Positions 36,699 to 48,600 of a DNA stretch of 64,000 nucleotides are shown here, in pieces. The notes beneath the pieces are model-generated. The model had not been told where the DNA came from and made no database searches. It saw only the letters and a program-made list of their open reading frames with translations. This DNA is from Acorus gramineus. Taxonomy: Eukaryota; Streptophyta; Magnoliopsida; Acorales; Acoraceae. A program made the position numbers and the translations under genes. The stretch covers positions 18,329,309 through 18,393,308 of the forward strand of contig CM060848.1 in the NCBI GenBank assembly GCA_030737835.1, in the 5' to 3' direction. How positions within the stretch are numbered: the first letter of the stretch is position 1; the number at the start of each line of letters is the position of its first letter.

Positions 36699-38344
36699 AT
36701 GGCTCTCTCTCTAGCCCTCTCAGTGTCTCTTCTCCTGTTGTTCATCTGTGGCTCCACTTCAGGTAGTCTTTAATTTTCTTTTCGTTTCCTTCAAATGCAT
36801 GCATAAGCTTATTTAGATTTTAACAAATCAAACCATTTCTTATGCAGCGCAAAATCCGTTTCAGATCGTCTCCAAAGCCGTCCAATGTTTCAATAATCAG
36901 AATGTAAGTGTCTTCATACACGATAGTATAGTGTATATTGCATAATCACAGTGTATAGGAGGTTGAGGAACCATTTTTGAGCTGCACATGATGTGCAATG
37001 CAGATTGAATTTATTAGCGCTCAATAATTTGACATCATCAAACTTAATCTAAAATTGCATGATGGCCAGGTTTACAGAAAGTGTCAGGAGGACTATAGAC
37101 TGAGCCCGGCCGGGAACATCGACGTGCCTTCTGAAGCGACCGATGCCTACTGCGGCGGACCATGTTTGATTGAGACGAAGCTCGTGCTCGACTGTGTCGA
37201 TGGAATTATGTCGAACTTCGTCTTCTACAACAGGGCCACTACTAAAAACATCAGATCCACTCTTGTCAGTGGTTGCAGCCAGACTAGCAGAAGAGGTTGG
37301 TCTAGTCACTGATGATCACATAATTTTATTCAAAGAGAGAAAAAAAAAACTTTTGAACTTGAATTACAAATCATTTTTAAGTTGAGGGAAGTAGAATTTT
37401 AGTTCACCCTCTCTGGGATTCAATCTTAGAACTTGTAGAACAGTGAATGGAGCAGCATAACACACCAATAATACGCAGATTTATGTGATTTGATAATATT
37501 TATCTACATGCTCAAATTGGCTTCAACCTGAGCCCGAACCTGACTCTAGATTGCAAGTGTCCAACTGAGTCTGATTTTCAAGCGGGTGAGCTCAACCCAA
37601 ATCTCACTGGTAGTAGAAATTTATAACTTTAACCCAATTCGAGCAACTCAAATTTCAGGTTTGAATTTGACTTGAAACATGTTAGATTAGGTTAATAGCA
37701 TAGTCACTTGAAATACTAAAAAAAAGTTCAAATAAGTTTAAACAAAGTCTAAATATTAGTTTTAGTCAAATTTCATAAAGATGATAAAAAATTATTTAAC
37801 CCAAATCCCTCAATCAGATGTTGAACCCCAACCTAGATTTTTTTAATTCAAACCGGCTGAAAATCGAATTCAACTCGACCCGACTCCCAAGTTGTATCAT
37901 AATTAATAAACCATATCACACACACAAAAAAAATATATATATAAAATCATTGCTACCACCCATTTCTCATTTAAAAAATCATGTACAGCCATTCTTAAAA
38001 ATAAATAATCTCTTTTATCCCAAACAAGTATTAAAGAAATAAAGGTACAAGAAAGACATAAGATCCTTGTGAAAATTCAGTTGAAAAACCCTTCCTAATT
38101 TTACAATAATTACAAAAAATTCCTAATTATTCTAATTGTTTACTAATTACAAAAATTCTTATTTACCTCTAACTTGTGTGGTTGCCCATGCTGTAGTTGC
38201 CTTTTCTTATTCTCATTCTATCCTGTTTTTTCAGGGAATTTCAATGTGGCTGACTATCTTGAAGAATCCAACGGTGGAGACAAGCAGTATAAACCAGTCT
38301 ACTATATTTGGGTGTTACCAGTTTTGGGTCTATTAATGCTGTGA
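36699..38344 (+). CDS. Secreted six-cysteine protein, DUF7731-like (gene A)
   Basis: Four exons, 36699-36762, 36848-36903, 37070-37295 and 38235-38344, give 151 aa with GT-AG introns. A signal peptide (about residues 1-21, Leu-rich, ending near STSA) precedes the mature start AQNPFQIVSKAVQCF. Six cysteines sit in the mature part, including YCGGPC and VLDCV. A hydrophobic C-terminal tail (WVLPVLGLLML) suggests GPI anchoring or membrane attachment. The pattern matches a plant-specific small secreted family that I recall as DUF7731; its function is unknown to me. Intron 3 is 0.9 kb. The last exon exists again as a broken copy at 42890-42970. Confidence 0.88.
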
Positions 38345-38800
38345 CTCATACTAATTGGGACTGTTAAATCATGATAATTAATTAACACAAGCCCAGGCTT
38401 GATAGTCTTGTACCAAAAATATATGTATAAAAGATGACATAAATAGTTGCTTATGCTTCTTCTGTTTCTTATATTAATTGTTTTCCATGATTACCATCAG
38501 ATCATGATCAGAAGGTACTCCTGAAAAGATGAGCAACCCCTTCATATTAAACTCAAAAGAAACCCAATCTGAACAAGGAGAAGCCTCAGAAAAAGCAAGT
38601 TTAGGTGTGATTTGATGACATTCTTTGGCAAGCCTTCCACAACAACCCTAACCCCCTCTCTTTAACAACCGAAATTACAGTAATACCCACGCCTTGTGCA
38701 TTAATCTGATGGAACATTATGTACTAATCAAGGGCTGTTTTAGTCATTATGTGAAGTGGGGTTCAATAATTAATCTCCAAAATCCATGTAACATGTGCAC

Positions 38801-38807
38801 TATTTAA
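38801..38807 (+). promoter_or_regulatory. TATA-like box of gene B
   Basis: TATTTAA lies 85 bp before the gene B ATG. It corresponds in position to the better TATATAAA box of the duplicate gene C. Confidence 0.5.
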
Positions 38808-38885
38808 GTCTCTATACAATATGTCCCTCCACACAATTCAATTTCAAAACTTAATTCTGTGTTAGCTTTGAGACCATCTCTTCCA

Positions 38886-39748
38886 ATGGCATTCTCCCTC
38901 GCCCTCCAAAGGCTTTCACTCATCGTAGCTATCCTTGTTATAGCTACTCCCCACTTCACTTCAGGTAACGCTAAAATATTTTTTAAACAAATTATCAAAC
39001 TGATTCTACTTCTGCAAAATTCACTTATGACATAACAGTAACATGCCATTCTTTTCGATAATTTCGTTTACATAAGTTGTTGAATTCTCATACAACAGCT
39101 CAAGATCCCCTCCAAATCATCGGCAAGGCGATCCTGTGTTTCGATAATCAAACTGTAAGCAAAATCACTAGACCTATTGTAACCCCTTCATTTAATTCAA
39201 AACCCATTAACTAACATATTTGAGTGATTTTTTTATTTTTTTTGGTTTAGGTGTACAATGACTGTGGTAGGGCAATCAGATCAAGCATCAACGGGACCGT
39301 AAACAATACGATCGTGATCTGTAGCAAGCCATGCTTGGCCGAGGCCTTCCTCATCCTCGACTGCATCGACGGGATTCTCTCCAACTTCCCCTTCTTCAAC
39401 AACCTGACCATACCTGCTGTGAAGGCAACCTTCAGAGCAGCTTGTAACAATATTAATATAACCATCGCTACTAATACCTCAGGTATAATTTATTCTTGTT
39501 TATCGATCCAAAATTAAAATCTTATAATCATTTTTTTATTTCTATATAACTATTTTATGTTCAGATAAACTATCATGGTGAGCCATGAATATCTGTTTTG
39601 ATCAATGAAAACTTATAATTCAGGTCTGACCCCTCAAAGCATCGGTACAACAGGTCATCTGTCGAGCGAAGGACATATGACTCTCAGCCCAACTTACGTG
39701 CTCAAATCCATGGTGATAGCGTTGGTCTCTAGTTTGTTTGTCCTTTGA
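38886..39748 (+). CDS. Secreted six-cysteine glycoprotein, DUF7731-like (gene B)
   Basis: Four exons, 38886-38964, 39099-39154, 39251-39482 and 39624-39748, give 163 aa; intron phases match gene A. A signal peptide is followed by AQDPLQIIGKAILCF. Six mature cysteines keep the family order, with the pair in ICSKPC and one in LILDCI. Several N-glycosylation sequons occur (NGT, NNT, NLT, NIT, NTS). The last exon ends in a hydrophobic tail (MVIALVSSLFVL) preceded by a Ser/Thr-rich linker, typical of GPI-anchored extracellular proteins. It lies 540 bp after gene A in the same direction. Gene C is its close duplicate. Confidence 0.88.
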
Positions 39749-40337
39749 TGATGTTTGTATGTTTTGAATGTGAGGATCCTTAGTATATAAAGGGGGTCTC
39801 CTATTTATGGTATTTTTCACCTACGAACATAAATAAACTATGTATGACATACAGTGAATAAATATTGTGTGGTTGTTTCAGATGGAGTGCAAGTTATTGA
39901 AGTTCTTGTATCTGTTCCCTTTTTATGTTTTTTTTTTTGGTTTGTATGAGTGCCTCATGTTGGCAGTTTGATTCACTGTGAAAAATTAAAATGGACAATC
40001 CATGCTCTTGATTATGTTTGATTCATTGAGAGGAATACACAATTCAAAATTTGAGTAGCTTCAACAGTGAGCTTATCACATTTAAAAAAATTAAAAAAAA
40101 AAAAAAAAGAGGCTTCAACAGTGTGCTGATTGTTTCAGTGGTCTCGGAGACAACTGCAAAACAGAGGAACCAAAGCAGACTGAAGCAGCGTTTGAAACAT
40201 GTTTTTTTCGCGGGAATCATTCTCACGTTTAATTCAAAATCATTTTCAAACGCCTTCAATAATGCTCTTTTATTTTTTTGGTAAAACAGTTATCCCACAT
40301 TTTTTTTAAAGAAAGTTAAAAACAACATTTTCAAGAA

Positions 40338-41185
40338 GGGTGCTTTTATTTCCACCCCCATAAGTTATTCATCCAACCTTTTTTTTTGCTAACCTACTCA
40401 GCTGTTTTTTTATATATTTCTAACCCACCCCTATATAAAAACTTTGGTTTATACCTTTTCAACCCACCCCTTCTTCCTCTCCTCTCTTCTTCTCCTTCCT
40501 CCTCCCCCTCATCCACTATTTCTCTCTTCTCCTTCTTCTTCATCTCTCTCTCTCACTCATTTTGTCCATCTCCTCCACCAAGCTCCTCCTCCCACCACCT
40601 CTTCCTCCTTTACGAACCCAAATGCCACCGGATCTCTCCCCCTCTTACTCTTCCTCCACCAGAACACAGGAACCACCCCCAACAAGTGCACGTCAGTGAC
40701 GACCCACCACCACTACCACACCACCACCTACCCATCCCCTTCCATAGCCCCGTTGACGCCCTCCACTTCCTCGGCCGCCTCCTTCAGTGCGTGGAGTCCA
40801 TCGTCATGGACCGCCTCATCGAATCCTCCGACCTCCTCCCTCTCCTCTATGAGCTCTCATCACCACCTTTCACCTCTCCATGACAGGCATGATTGGGTTG
40901 GTGTGGGCATAAAACATTGTAATGGTCGTGACCGCCGAAAAAGTGGTCCAAGAGAGGTCGGAGGAGGAGATGGTGGTGCGGCGGAAGAGGCCTAGGTCGC
41001 ATTGCGGTGGTGGGGATGGTCGAGAGGTTCTTTCGGATGGAGTACCGAGTACGTGAGGTGTTGGGGGTGGGTTAGGATGTGAAGGGGTGGGTTTTGAAGG
41101 GTGGGGTTGGTTTGTTTCGAATACACAAAAATAATTTAATATGGGGATGTGTTGAAAAGCTGATGGGGTGGTAGTAACTGTCCCC
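40338..41185. mobile_element. Mutator-like element with perfect 9-bp TSD and coding-like cargo (Pack-MULE candidate)
   Basis: TTTCAAGAA occurs at 40329-40337 and 41186-41194, directly outside the element. The left end GGGTGCTTTTATTTCCACCCC and the reverse-complemented right end GGGGACAGTTACTACCACCCC are diverged inverted repeats, with CAACCCACCCCTTC as a further subterminal inverted repeat. The interior (about 40600-41000) is far more GC-rich than its surroundings. It holds overlapping open frames of 165 and 183 codons, one with a coherent amphipathic stretch (HFLGRLLQCVESIVMDRL). No transposase is present. This is the build of a non-autonomous MULE that picked up host sequence; the source gene is not recognised. 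Confidence 0.75.
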
Positions 41186-42317
41186 TTTCAAGAATCCAAG
41201 AAAATTATGTATCCTATAAAGCTGGTTTTAAAAAAAATATATGTTTTTTTCACTCTCATTTTTAAACGCATCGTGAGTCTAAGGACGCAAAATAACGATT
41301 CAGTAAATGGATGTTATTATTATGAGCGCTGTTACATGAAGTCTTTTTTATAACCTTAAATACAGCTCCATATACCTTTTAAATTATCCAATAAATTATT
41401 CAATGAAAAAATAGTTTATTCAATTCGAAATAAAACAATATATATTTTTTATTAAAACATTGACTTCCGTAAACAATGTTTACTATTTTTTAAAAAATGA
41501 AATGTGTGATAACTGTGTCTAACATTTTTTAATAAATTATTATTATTACAATGACACAGAGAAATGAATGTATATGACTAGCATGTGTAGCAGAGGAATA
41601 ATATGTATCTAAAACAGCACGCCAAAACATTGACCTTTCAAAGTCAATGCACCCCCAAAAAATTAGTATGTGCACAAATTTGAATTTGTTTAAGCAATAT
41701 TTGAATATACAGGAGATTTTTTTTTTTTTTTTTGAGAAAGATGATTTAGATTAACTGAATAATTATGAATTGAATTAAGAATCGAATTAAATAAGATAAT
41801 GTTGAAATGAACATTTTTTTGCATTGGATTGAATTTTGAAGAATCAAACTAAATAACTGATAAATAAAATTAAATCATTCATGAGTTGAAACGAGTAACC
41901 ATATGAATATAGATTGATCTAAACAAGGTCACTTCGAACTGAACCATCCATGAGTCGAATTGAATAATCATATGAATTGAATCTAACCCATTAATTCAAC
42001 TAAATAAAAATAAATTTGAATTGAATGATTCATAAGTTATATTAAATAATCATATGAATAGAACAAGATCATGAATAAGACTAAACAAGGTGAATTCAAA
42101 GTTAAATTATTTTTTTTATAGTATTAAATTGAATTTAGCAACTTTTACATAGAGCGAAATAAATTTTGCATTGAATTAAACTCGACCGATAAGATTGAAT
42201 ACCCATGAATCAAATAAAACAATCCATGAATTAGTTCCCCCTCAAAGAATGTCTCACACGCTAGGCACGTGAGTCATTCATATGTCAGTCTCATCCAATC
42301 CAATTCAATCCTGTATA

Positions 42318-42419
42318 TTTACATAATGCCGAGCATTATGTAAATAAAATATTTATGAATTTTATATCAAAACTATCTAATTTTTGTGTAAGTTAGATAG
42401 TTTTGGTGTAAAATTCATA
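42318..42419. repeat. Two adjacent near-perfect palindromes
   Basis: TTTACATAATGC and GCATTATGTAAA form a perfect 12-bp stem with a 3-nt loop (42318-42344). Immediately after, 27-nt arms 42354-42380 and 42393-42419 pair at 25 of 27 positions around a 12-nt loop (core CAAAACTATCTAA/TTAGATAGTTTTG). Confidence 0.8.
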
Positions 42420-42889
42420 AGAATTATAAAATTCAAATTTTAAAATAGACAAATTTTAGAGTGGGATATATTTTAAAAAATAGGCAAATTTTAAATTCAA
42501 ATTAATGTGAAAGATTAATAAGAAAAAAAAATGAGATTTTGGGTTAATGGGATCTATTTTTAATGAAGGGCATATCTGTATTTTGTCATTTTACCCATTT
42601 TCAAAAGTCAGCAAGTCAATCAATAAGGTGATGACACCTCATGGGGCCTGTGAGTGGGGCCTATGAATTGGGGCCTAAGTATCACCACTCCATAATAAAT
42701 GCACATACAAAACATATGTACTTCAAAACATGATCATCCAAAAATTTCTAATTATACTAATTATTTCTTAATTATAAAAATTGGGGCCACCGTGAAGAGG
42801 TCCTTATTACATTTAACAACAATACGTTTTTATGTGGATGCCTTTGCTGTTGTTGCCTTTTCTTATTTTCATTCTGTGCTGTTTTTCAG

Positions 42890-42970
42890 AGAATTTCAAT
42901 GTGACTGAGAACAAGCATTATAAGCCAGTAATGTCTGGGTGATCCTGGTTTGGGTCTATTAGTGCTGTGA
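42890..42970 (+). pseudogene. Orphan last exon of gene A (broken duplicate)
   Basis: The sequence after TGTTTTTCAG matches the gene A last exon and the intron before it (AATTTCAATGTG.CTGA, then ACAAGCA.TATAA.CCAGT, then TTTGGGTCTATTA.TGCTGTGA). A deletion and frame change give an early TGA at 42940-42942. Exons 1-3 of gene A are absent, so the duplication started inside gene A intron 3. Confidence 0.85.
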
Positions 42971-43486
42971 CAGATAATTGTTTGGATTGTTGTATGATAA
43001 CAATTAAAAATCGCATGCCCGAGCTTGATAGTTTTGTGGAGAACATATGTACCCAAATATGTATAAGACATACTTTTCTTTTATTGATTGGTATTAAACA
43101 TACTTTTACTATATGTGTCCTGGTTAGTAGTTTATGCTTATTCTGTTTTCTTAAGATTGATTGGTTTATGTGATTATTATCATCAGATCATGATCAGATG
43201 GTAGTCCTGAAAAGAAGAGCTACCTCCTTATATTAAACTCATAAGAAATTAATTTAATCAGAACAAGGAGAAACTTCATAAAGCAAGTTTAGATGTGATT
43301 TAGCTGACAGTCTTAGGCAAGTCTTCCACAACCACCCCGCTAACCTCCTTGACAACTGCAATTACCATAATGTCCCCGCATTGTACATTAAGCTGATGCA
43401 ACATTACCTTCTAATGAAGGGCAACTTTAGTCATTCTGTGAAACGAATTCAATAACTATAATCACCAAAAGTCCATTTATGTGCAC

Positions 43487-43494
43487 TATATAAA
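43487..43494 (+). promoter_or_regulatory. TATA box of gene C
   Basis: TATATAAA lies 82 bp upstream of the gene C ATG. Confidence 0.6.
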
Positions 43495-43568
43495 CCTTCA
43501 TAACTGTAGGCTCCCTCCATAGAATTCAATTTCAAAACTTAAACATAGCTTTGAAGCCACATCTTCCA

Positions 43569-44336
43569 ATGGCCTCCTCCCTCGCCCTCCGTCTGTGTTG
43601 GATCATCATAACTCTCCTCGCCATCGTTATTCATTTACCTGCTTCAGGTAACACGTTAAGTCTATGTTTGAAACCAATTGTCAAACTGATTTTGCTTCTG
43701 TAAAATATGTTTTGAGACAATCAATTCTAAACAATTTTTTTCGTTTTATTATAGTTTTTGGTTTCAGATATTAGCTTTTACACATTAAAAGTAAGAATAA
43801 TAGCTTTTATGACAAAATTGATTTTACGAGTTGTTGAACTCATGCAGTAGCACAAGATCCCCTCCAAATCGTAGGCAAGGCGCTCATATGTTTCGATAAT
43901 AAGACAGTAAGCAAAACCATTAAACTTGTGACAACCCCATCATTTAATTCAAAACACATTGTTAACATATTTGAGTGACTTTTATTTTTTTGTTTAGGTG
44001 TACAATAATTGTTCATCAGCGATTCGATCAAGCATCAACGGGACTATAAACGGAACGGCCGTGATATGTAGCAAGCCATGCTTGGCAGAGACCTTCGTCA
44101 TTCTCGACTGCGTGAACGACATACTCTCCAACTTCAAATTCTTCAACAACTTGACCGTACCAGCTGTGAAGGCGATCTTCAGAGCAGCTTGTAACAATAT
44201 AACTATTGGTAACATATAGCTCCTTAAATATTTGTATAACTCTAGTTATTTTACAAATCCTTGAATCTCAGAGTATCTATTTTTTAAAATCAATCAATGA
44301 AAGTTTTTTTTTCATATAGGTGTGGTACGACCTTGA
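43569..44336 (+). CDS. Secreted six-cysteine protein, truncated paralogue of gene B (gene C)
   Basis: Exons 43569-43647, 43851-43906, 43998-44208 and 44320-44336 give 120 aa. The signal peptide, AQDPLQIVGKALICF start, six cysteines (including ICSKPC) and NGT/NNC/NLT/NIT sites match gene B closely. In the last exon an indel shifts the frame relative to gene B and stops it after five residues (GVVRP), so the Ser/Thr linker and hydrophobic C-terminal tail are missing. If intron 3 is retained, translation stops at 44219 with the same loss. The product would be secreted and soluble, not membrane-anchored, unless the gene is decaying. Exon 2 has a tandem acceptor (CAGTAG, 43845-43850), so one extra Val residue is optional. 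Confidence 0.78.
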
Positions 44337-45300
44337 AGCGTCGGCAGTGGAATTGGAATCTACCCCATTTTAAGTGCTTAATTTGTTTGTCTTTTGATGA
44401 TGCATGTCTGTTTTATTAAATGTGAGGATCCTTAGCAGTATGAGGGGATCCCCTGTTAATGTTGATTTTCCATCTACAGATAAGAACTTGTTATGTACGA
44501 CTGTTGAATAAATATTTCGTATTCGAGTAATAAAGACAGGTTTTCTAGTTGTTTCAGTTGGTGCTCAAATTATCAAAATTATTTTGGTTTTCATCTTGGT
44601 GTTGATGAGTGCATTTTGTTGGGAATTCGGTTCACTATGAAAAACCATGCAGAGCCAAGTGATCCAGTAAATGGAAATGTATTGAAACTGCGTTTGGATG
44701 TGCAGATTGAAATCTTGAGATTCTTAGAATCTTATGTTTCTCATCTAGCTTTGAAAAAACATAATTTTATTAGTTTTCAATCGTAAGAATTTTTTTACCT
44801 AAAAAAGCAAAATAGTGATTTAAAAAGTAAGACGCAAAAAATGTGTTTGAATTTTGTATCTGAGAATTTTTAATTTTTCAAATGTAGAATCTACCTAAAC
44901 ACATATCTAAACAGAGTCTTCGTCATTCTAGCACGCTACATATGTTTCAATTTTTTTTTTGAAGTACATATTTTTGTAAAAATAAAATATATTATTGGAT
45001 TTTTTTTATAATAAAAGATACAGTGTGTACGAGCATGACAATACCCTACTAAATGGGTGCGGATAACACCGTCTATTTTTGCAGTCCCATATGCAGTCTA
45101 AAAGTGGTCCAATGGCAACTTACATTGCTTACTGAGTTGCAGTGTTTGAAAAATTAATTATAATATTAATTTTTACAAAAAAATATAATAGCTTATCTAA
45201 ATATGTACTTCATTTTTTTATAATAATATATATTTTATTAAATGAATATATATTTTAATATAAAAAAAATCAATACGACTGGGATTACACACGAAGTTGA
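44337..45300. other. Gene C 3' flank, MITE and AT-rich spacer
   Basis: Similarity to the gene B 3' flank extends to about 44680, which marks the end of the segmental duplication. A MITE follows at 44685-44919, then AT-rich sequence. No gene seen. Confidence 0.6.
44685..44919. mobile_element. MITE, same family as the one in PLIP intron 3
   Basis: The left end is AAACTGCGTTTGGATGTG. The reverse complement of the right end is AGACTCTGTTTAGATATG. The interior near the right end, reverse-complemented, reads GATTCTACATTTGAAAAATT, matching the element at 29368-29599. The target duplication is not clear. Confidence 0.65.
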
Positions 45301-45341
45301 ATGTATCATTTTTCCTACTAAAATTGTTCCGGAGATATCAA

Positions 45342-45391
45342 AGCCCACATAAAGAATGTGAACGGCCCACTTCCAATATCGGGTTTGGGCT
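45342..45391 (+). promoter_or_regulatory. Three site II (TGGGCY) motifs before TAF13
   Basis: AGCCCA (45342-45347), GGCCCA (45364-45369) and TGGGCT (45386-45391) are the TCP-bound site II motif in both orientations, 305-355 bp before the TAF13 ATG. Such clusters are common in promoters of constitutive plant genes for transcription, translation and organelle function, which suits a general transcription factor. Confidence 0.55.
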
Positions 45392-45695
45392 GAATTTTCT
45401 TAAAAACCCGCACATGATCGTCCCGAGCCCAGCCATCATCGATCGATCCCCTTTTGTTTACAGACACGGTTTTGTGTTTTGGGGTTCTAGGGTTCTTGAA
45501 TCCCTACCTTTAAATCGAGTGGTTTTGGTCCGTCGATAAAAAAAATTTCAAAGAATTTCTATAAAAAAGAGGAATTCTTGCTTCGGACTGAAAATGCACT
45601 GGAAAAAAATCGCGAATTGAACGATTATCATTGTTGCGTCTCATCAAAATTCAATAAATCTGAAATCTTTACAAGAAAGGAAGAGCGAATTGAAG

Positions 45696-48600
45696 ATGCA
45701 CAATTCGTCATCGGCCGGGGCCACGTCGAAGCAGAAGGCGGGAACATCTTCTCAGGCGTCGGAGGCCTCTTTGAAACGCAAAAGAGGCGTCTTTCAGAAA
45801 GATCGTAAGTTCTGATTGGGTCTCTGAATCCATGCTTCGTTTGGGTTTTGTTTGAGGTTTTTGGTCATCTTCTTCATAAGATGTGAAAACTGTTTACTTT
45901 TATCGTATTTTGATGTCAGTCTTGTCCGCACATCATGTTTTTTTATTACCCAATTTTGTTTTTTTTTCAGGGTTTTTTTTTTTTTTAATTGGGTACTTAT
46001 AGGTAGTCGTTTTTGTGAATTGGGATCTAATATGTGTCTGTGATTGTGTTGCAGTGCAGCATATGATGTATGGATTCGGCGATGATGCCAATGTGCGAAT
46101 ACTCTCTCTTTAAATTTGTCATTAAATGTTAATTTGGGGGTAAATAATTTTGTGCAATCCAACTGAAAATCTTAATAATACTTCATTTCATGTACATTTT
46201 GTATGCTTGTCAGTTGAATTTGTTTGTGGCCTTGGCTATGTTTTGCAGTGGTTTTAACCTTTTCGCTCAATGTGTGATTGCAGTAGTATTTATGGAGGCC
46301 TTTTTTTTCTTTTTTGAGGAACTAGTAGTAATTCTACTGCCGAATTCTATTTTTATGATTTGGGATACAATCCACTAGAAGGAAGTCCAAATAAAGCAAA
46401 AGAACGCAAGTTATGTAGATGAGTGTTCTACTGAATATCTTTTAAAGGAGCAGTTAAAGTGTTAAACCAACTCGAAGGGACAATTTAGGAACCCTTTGCA
46501 TTTTCCTTCTGTTGGAGCATCCAGGTGAATGGTGTTTGGAATCCTCTATTCATGTGATCATTCATGGGCAGTCTAGGTAAAAACCTTTCGATTTTATCTT
46601 CCCACGAAATCTATCAGTGTTAGATTCATGTGGAAGGAGAAATTCTCCTTCTAGATCAAGGTTGCCAAGTTGACCCTAAGCCCCCGTTTGGATACAGAAT
46701 GACTTATTCTTGGGTATACAATTATTCTGGCATAAGTGAATATAAATAAGGATAAAATAATTTTGTGTTTGGTTGTTCTAATTGTGAAACGTAATAAGAA
46801 ATTTTTTGTTGTTTGGATAAAATGTGAATAAAGTGTGGATAAGGATTTATAAAAGGTGAAAAAAGTCCCCAGTGATCATAGCACAACGGTTCAGGACTTA
46901 GTGGTATTACCGATAGGTCCTAGGTTCGAGTCTTGGCGTTGACTTACTCACCTGTTTGTTGACGATTATTCGAAAGAATATTCCGTGTGACCAGGGCAAA
47001 CAGGCGGAGGTAGCCTTCCCAGCTTGACCGTAAGGTCAGCCACGGGAGGTCCCTCCGATATCAAAAAAAAAAAAAAGTGAAAAATGATAATTGTTGATTT
47101 GACAGATGATTTATAAGAGGTGATGACAGTTGATTTGACAATGGACCCACATATTTTTTGGGTGGAATAACCTATAATAACTTTAATTCCACGAGATGGC
47201 TGGAATCTATATATCAATTTATACTAGTTCATCCGGGCATACATTATCCGTGGGTATTCTGGCCATCCAAACACCTTATTTGATATATTCCACCTTATAA
47301 CAGAATACATTCAGGGTTATATTGCATCCAAACAGGGACTAAGACTCTATCAACAGGCTCTCCTCAACACACCCTCTTGGCGCCAACACAATGGATTCGC
47401 CAAACTTTGATAAAACATTTCACACCGCCCACGTGTTTTTCAAAGATAGTGTACTGTTCTTAAAAACCTGCATTTCTAGTTGTCCAAACGGTAGTATACA
47501 ACTATACATGAAGCTGGGGCCGAACATTTGGTCAATAGGCCTTTTTGTTGATTCACAGGGACATTGTATTGTAATGGAGAAATTGGGTTTTATTGGATGT
47601 GAACAAATGTGGGTTTTGTGCTTTTTGTGAAACCATGGTTCCTAGCTGTCTCTGTGATTACCTCATTATGTTTCTAATCGATTTTATCTTGTTTTACATA
47701 ATAAGTGTTTTTGGGTCCTATTTGTGGGATCATATTCTACTTGTAGTTGCCAACTCATTTGTTTTTAATGGTCTTGCAGCCGCTCCCAGAAACTGTTTCT
47801 TTTCTGGAAGACATTGTCGTCGAATATGTTACAGACATGGTAAGTGTGGTTTGCTTTTCTTTCATCCTCTGTGAAATTTAGGAATTTTTGGGGTATAGAA
47901 TGATCAGTTTTTTTGGTAATTTCAATGAATAACTAGGATTACATATGATATCGATGATCATGTGTGTCATTTTGTCAAATAGCTGTCTTTCTCTTTAAAC
48001 AAGATCATAGATGATCTTTGGTATTGCATGATCATTTTTAGTTTGTCATCCTAATTGATTGGTCCATAGCAAACCATGGTGTTTAATTTCAAGGTTATTG
48101 ATATGTATAATCCAATCTTAATTCCTTTGGCCCACTTCTTTCTGAAGCAGTATTTGGAATCACTGCAAGCTTCTTTTTTTTGTGTGCGTGCCCATGGAAA
48201 GTGCATAACATGAGGATCTTTGGTGTTTAGTATTCGGTATTAACAGCTTTCTTATCAGTATTTACTAGTCAACTCCAAATAGTCATTGAAGTTTAACATT
48301 TAAAGATGCTCGTATTTGCCCATCTAACTTATGATAAAAGATTCAGAAGATGCAATGAATAAAAGAATCATATGAAGTAACATGATGTACTTATAATAAT
48401 GTAAGTAGTTTTAAGGTTCACATTGCCTCCATAATATATTGTGCACACAAGTATCAACTGCAGAAAGAAGACCACCTACTCATATATTGTAATAGGTACA
48501 CAAGGCTCAAGATATTGCAACCAAAAGGGGGAAGCTCCTGACGGAGGACTTCTTGTTTCTCATACGCAAGGTATCCTCTTCTGAAGTTCTTTTTTCCTTT

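Larger units (their letters stand above)
39749..42699. other. Spacer between gene B and its duplicate block
   Basis: It contains the gene B 3' flank (to about 40000, duplicated at 44390-44680), a Mutator-like element at 40338-41185, and AT-rich DNA with degenerate repeats of CATGAGTTGAA and AATCATATGAAT at about 41850-42070. Two adjacent hairpins lie at 42318-42419. No intact gene is visible outside the transposon. Confidence 0.6.

Noticed and set aside
45297..45539. 80-codon frame upstream of TAF13
   Set aside because: No conserved motif. It overlaps the site II promoter motifs and the probable 5' leader.
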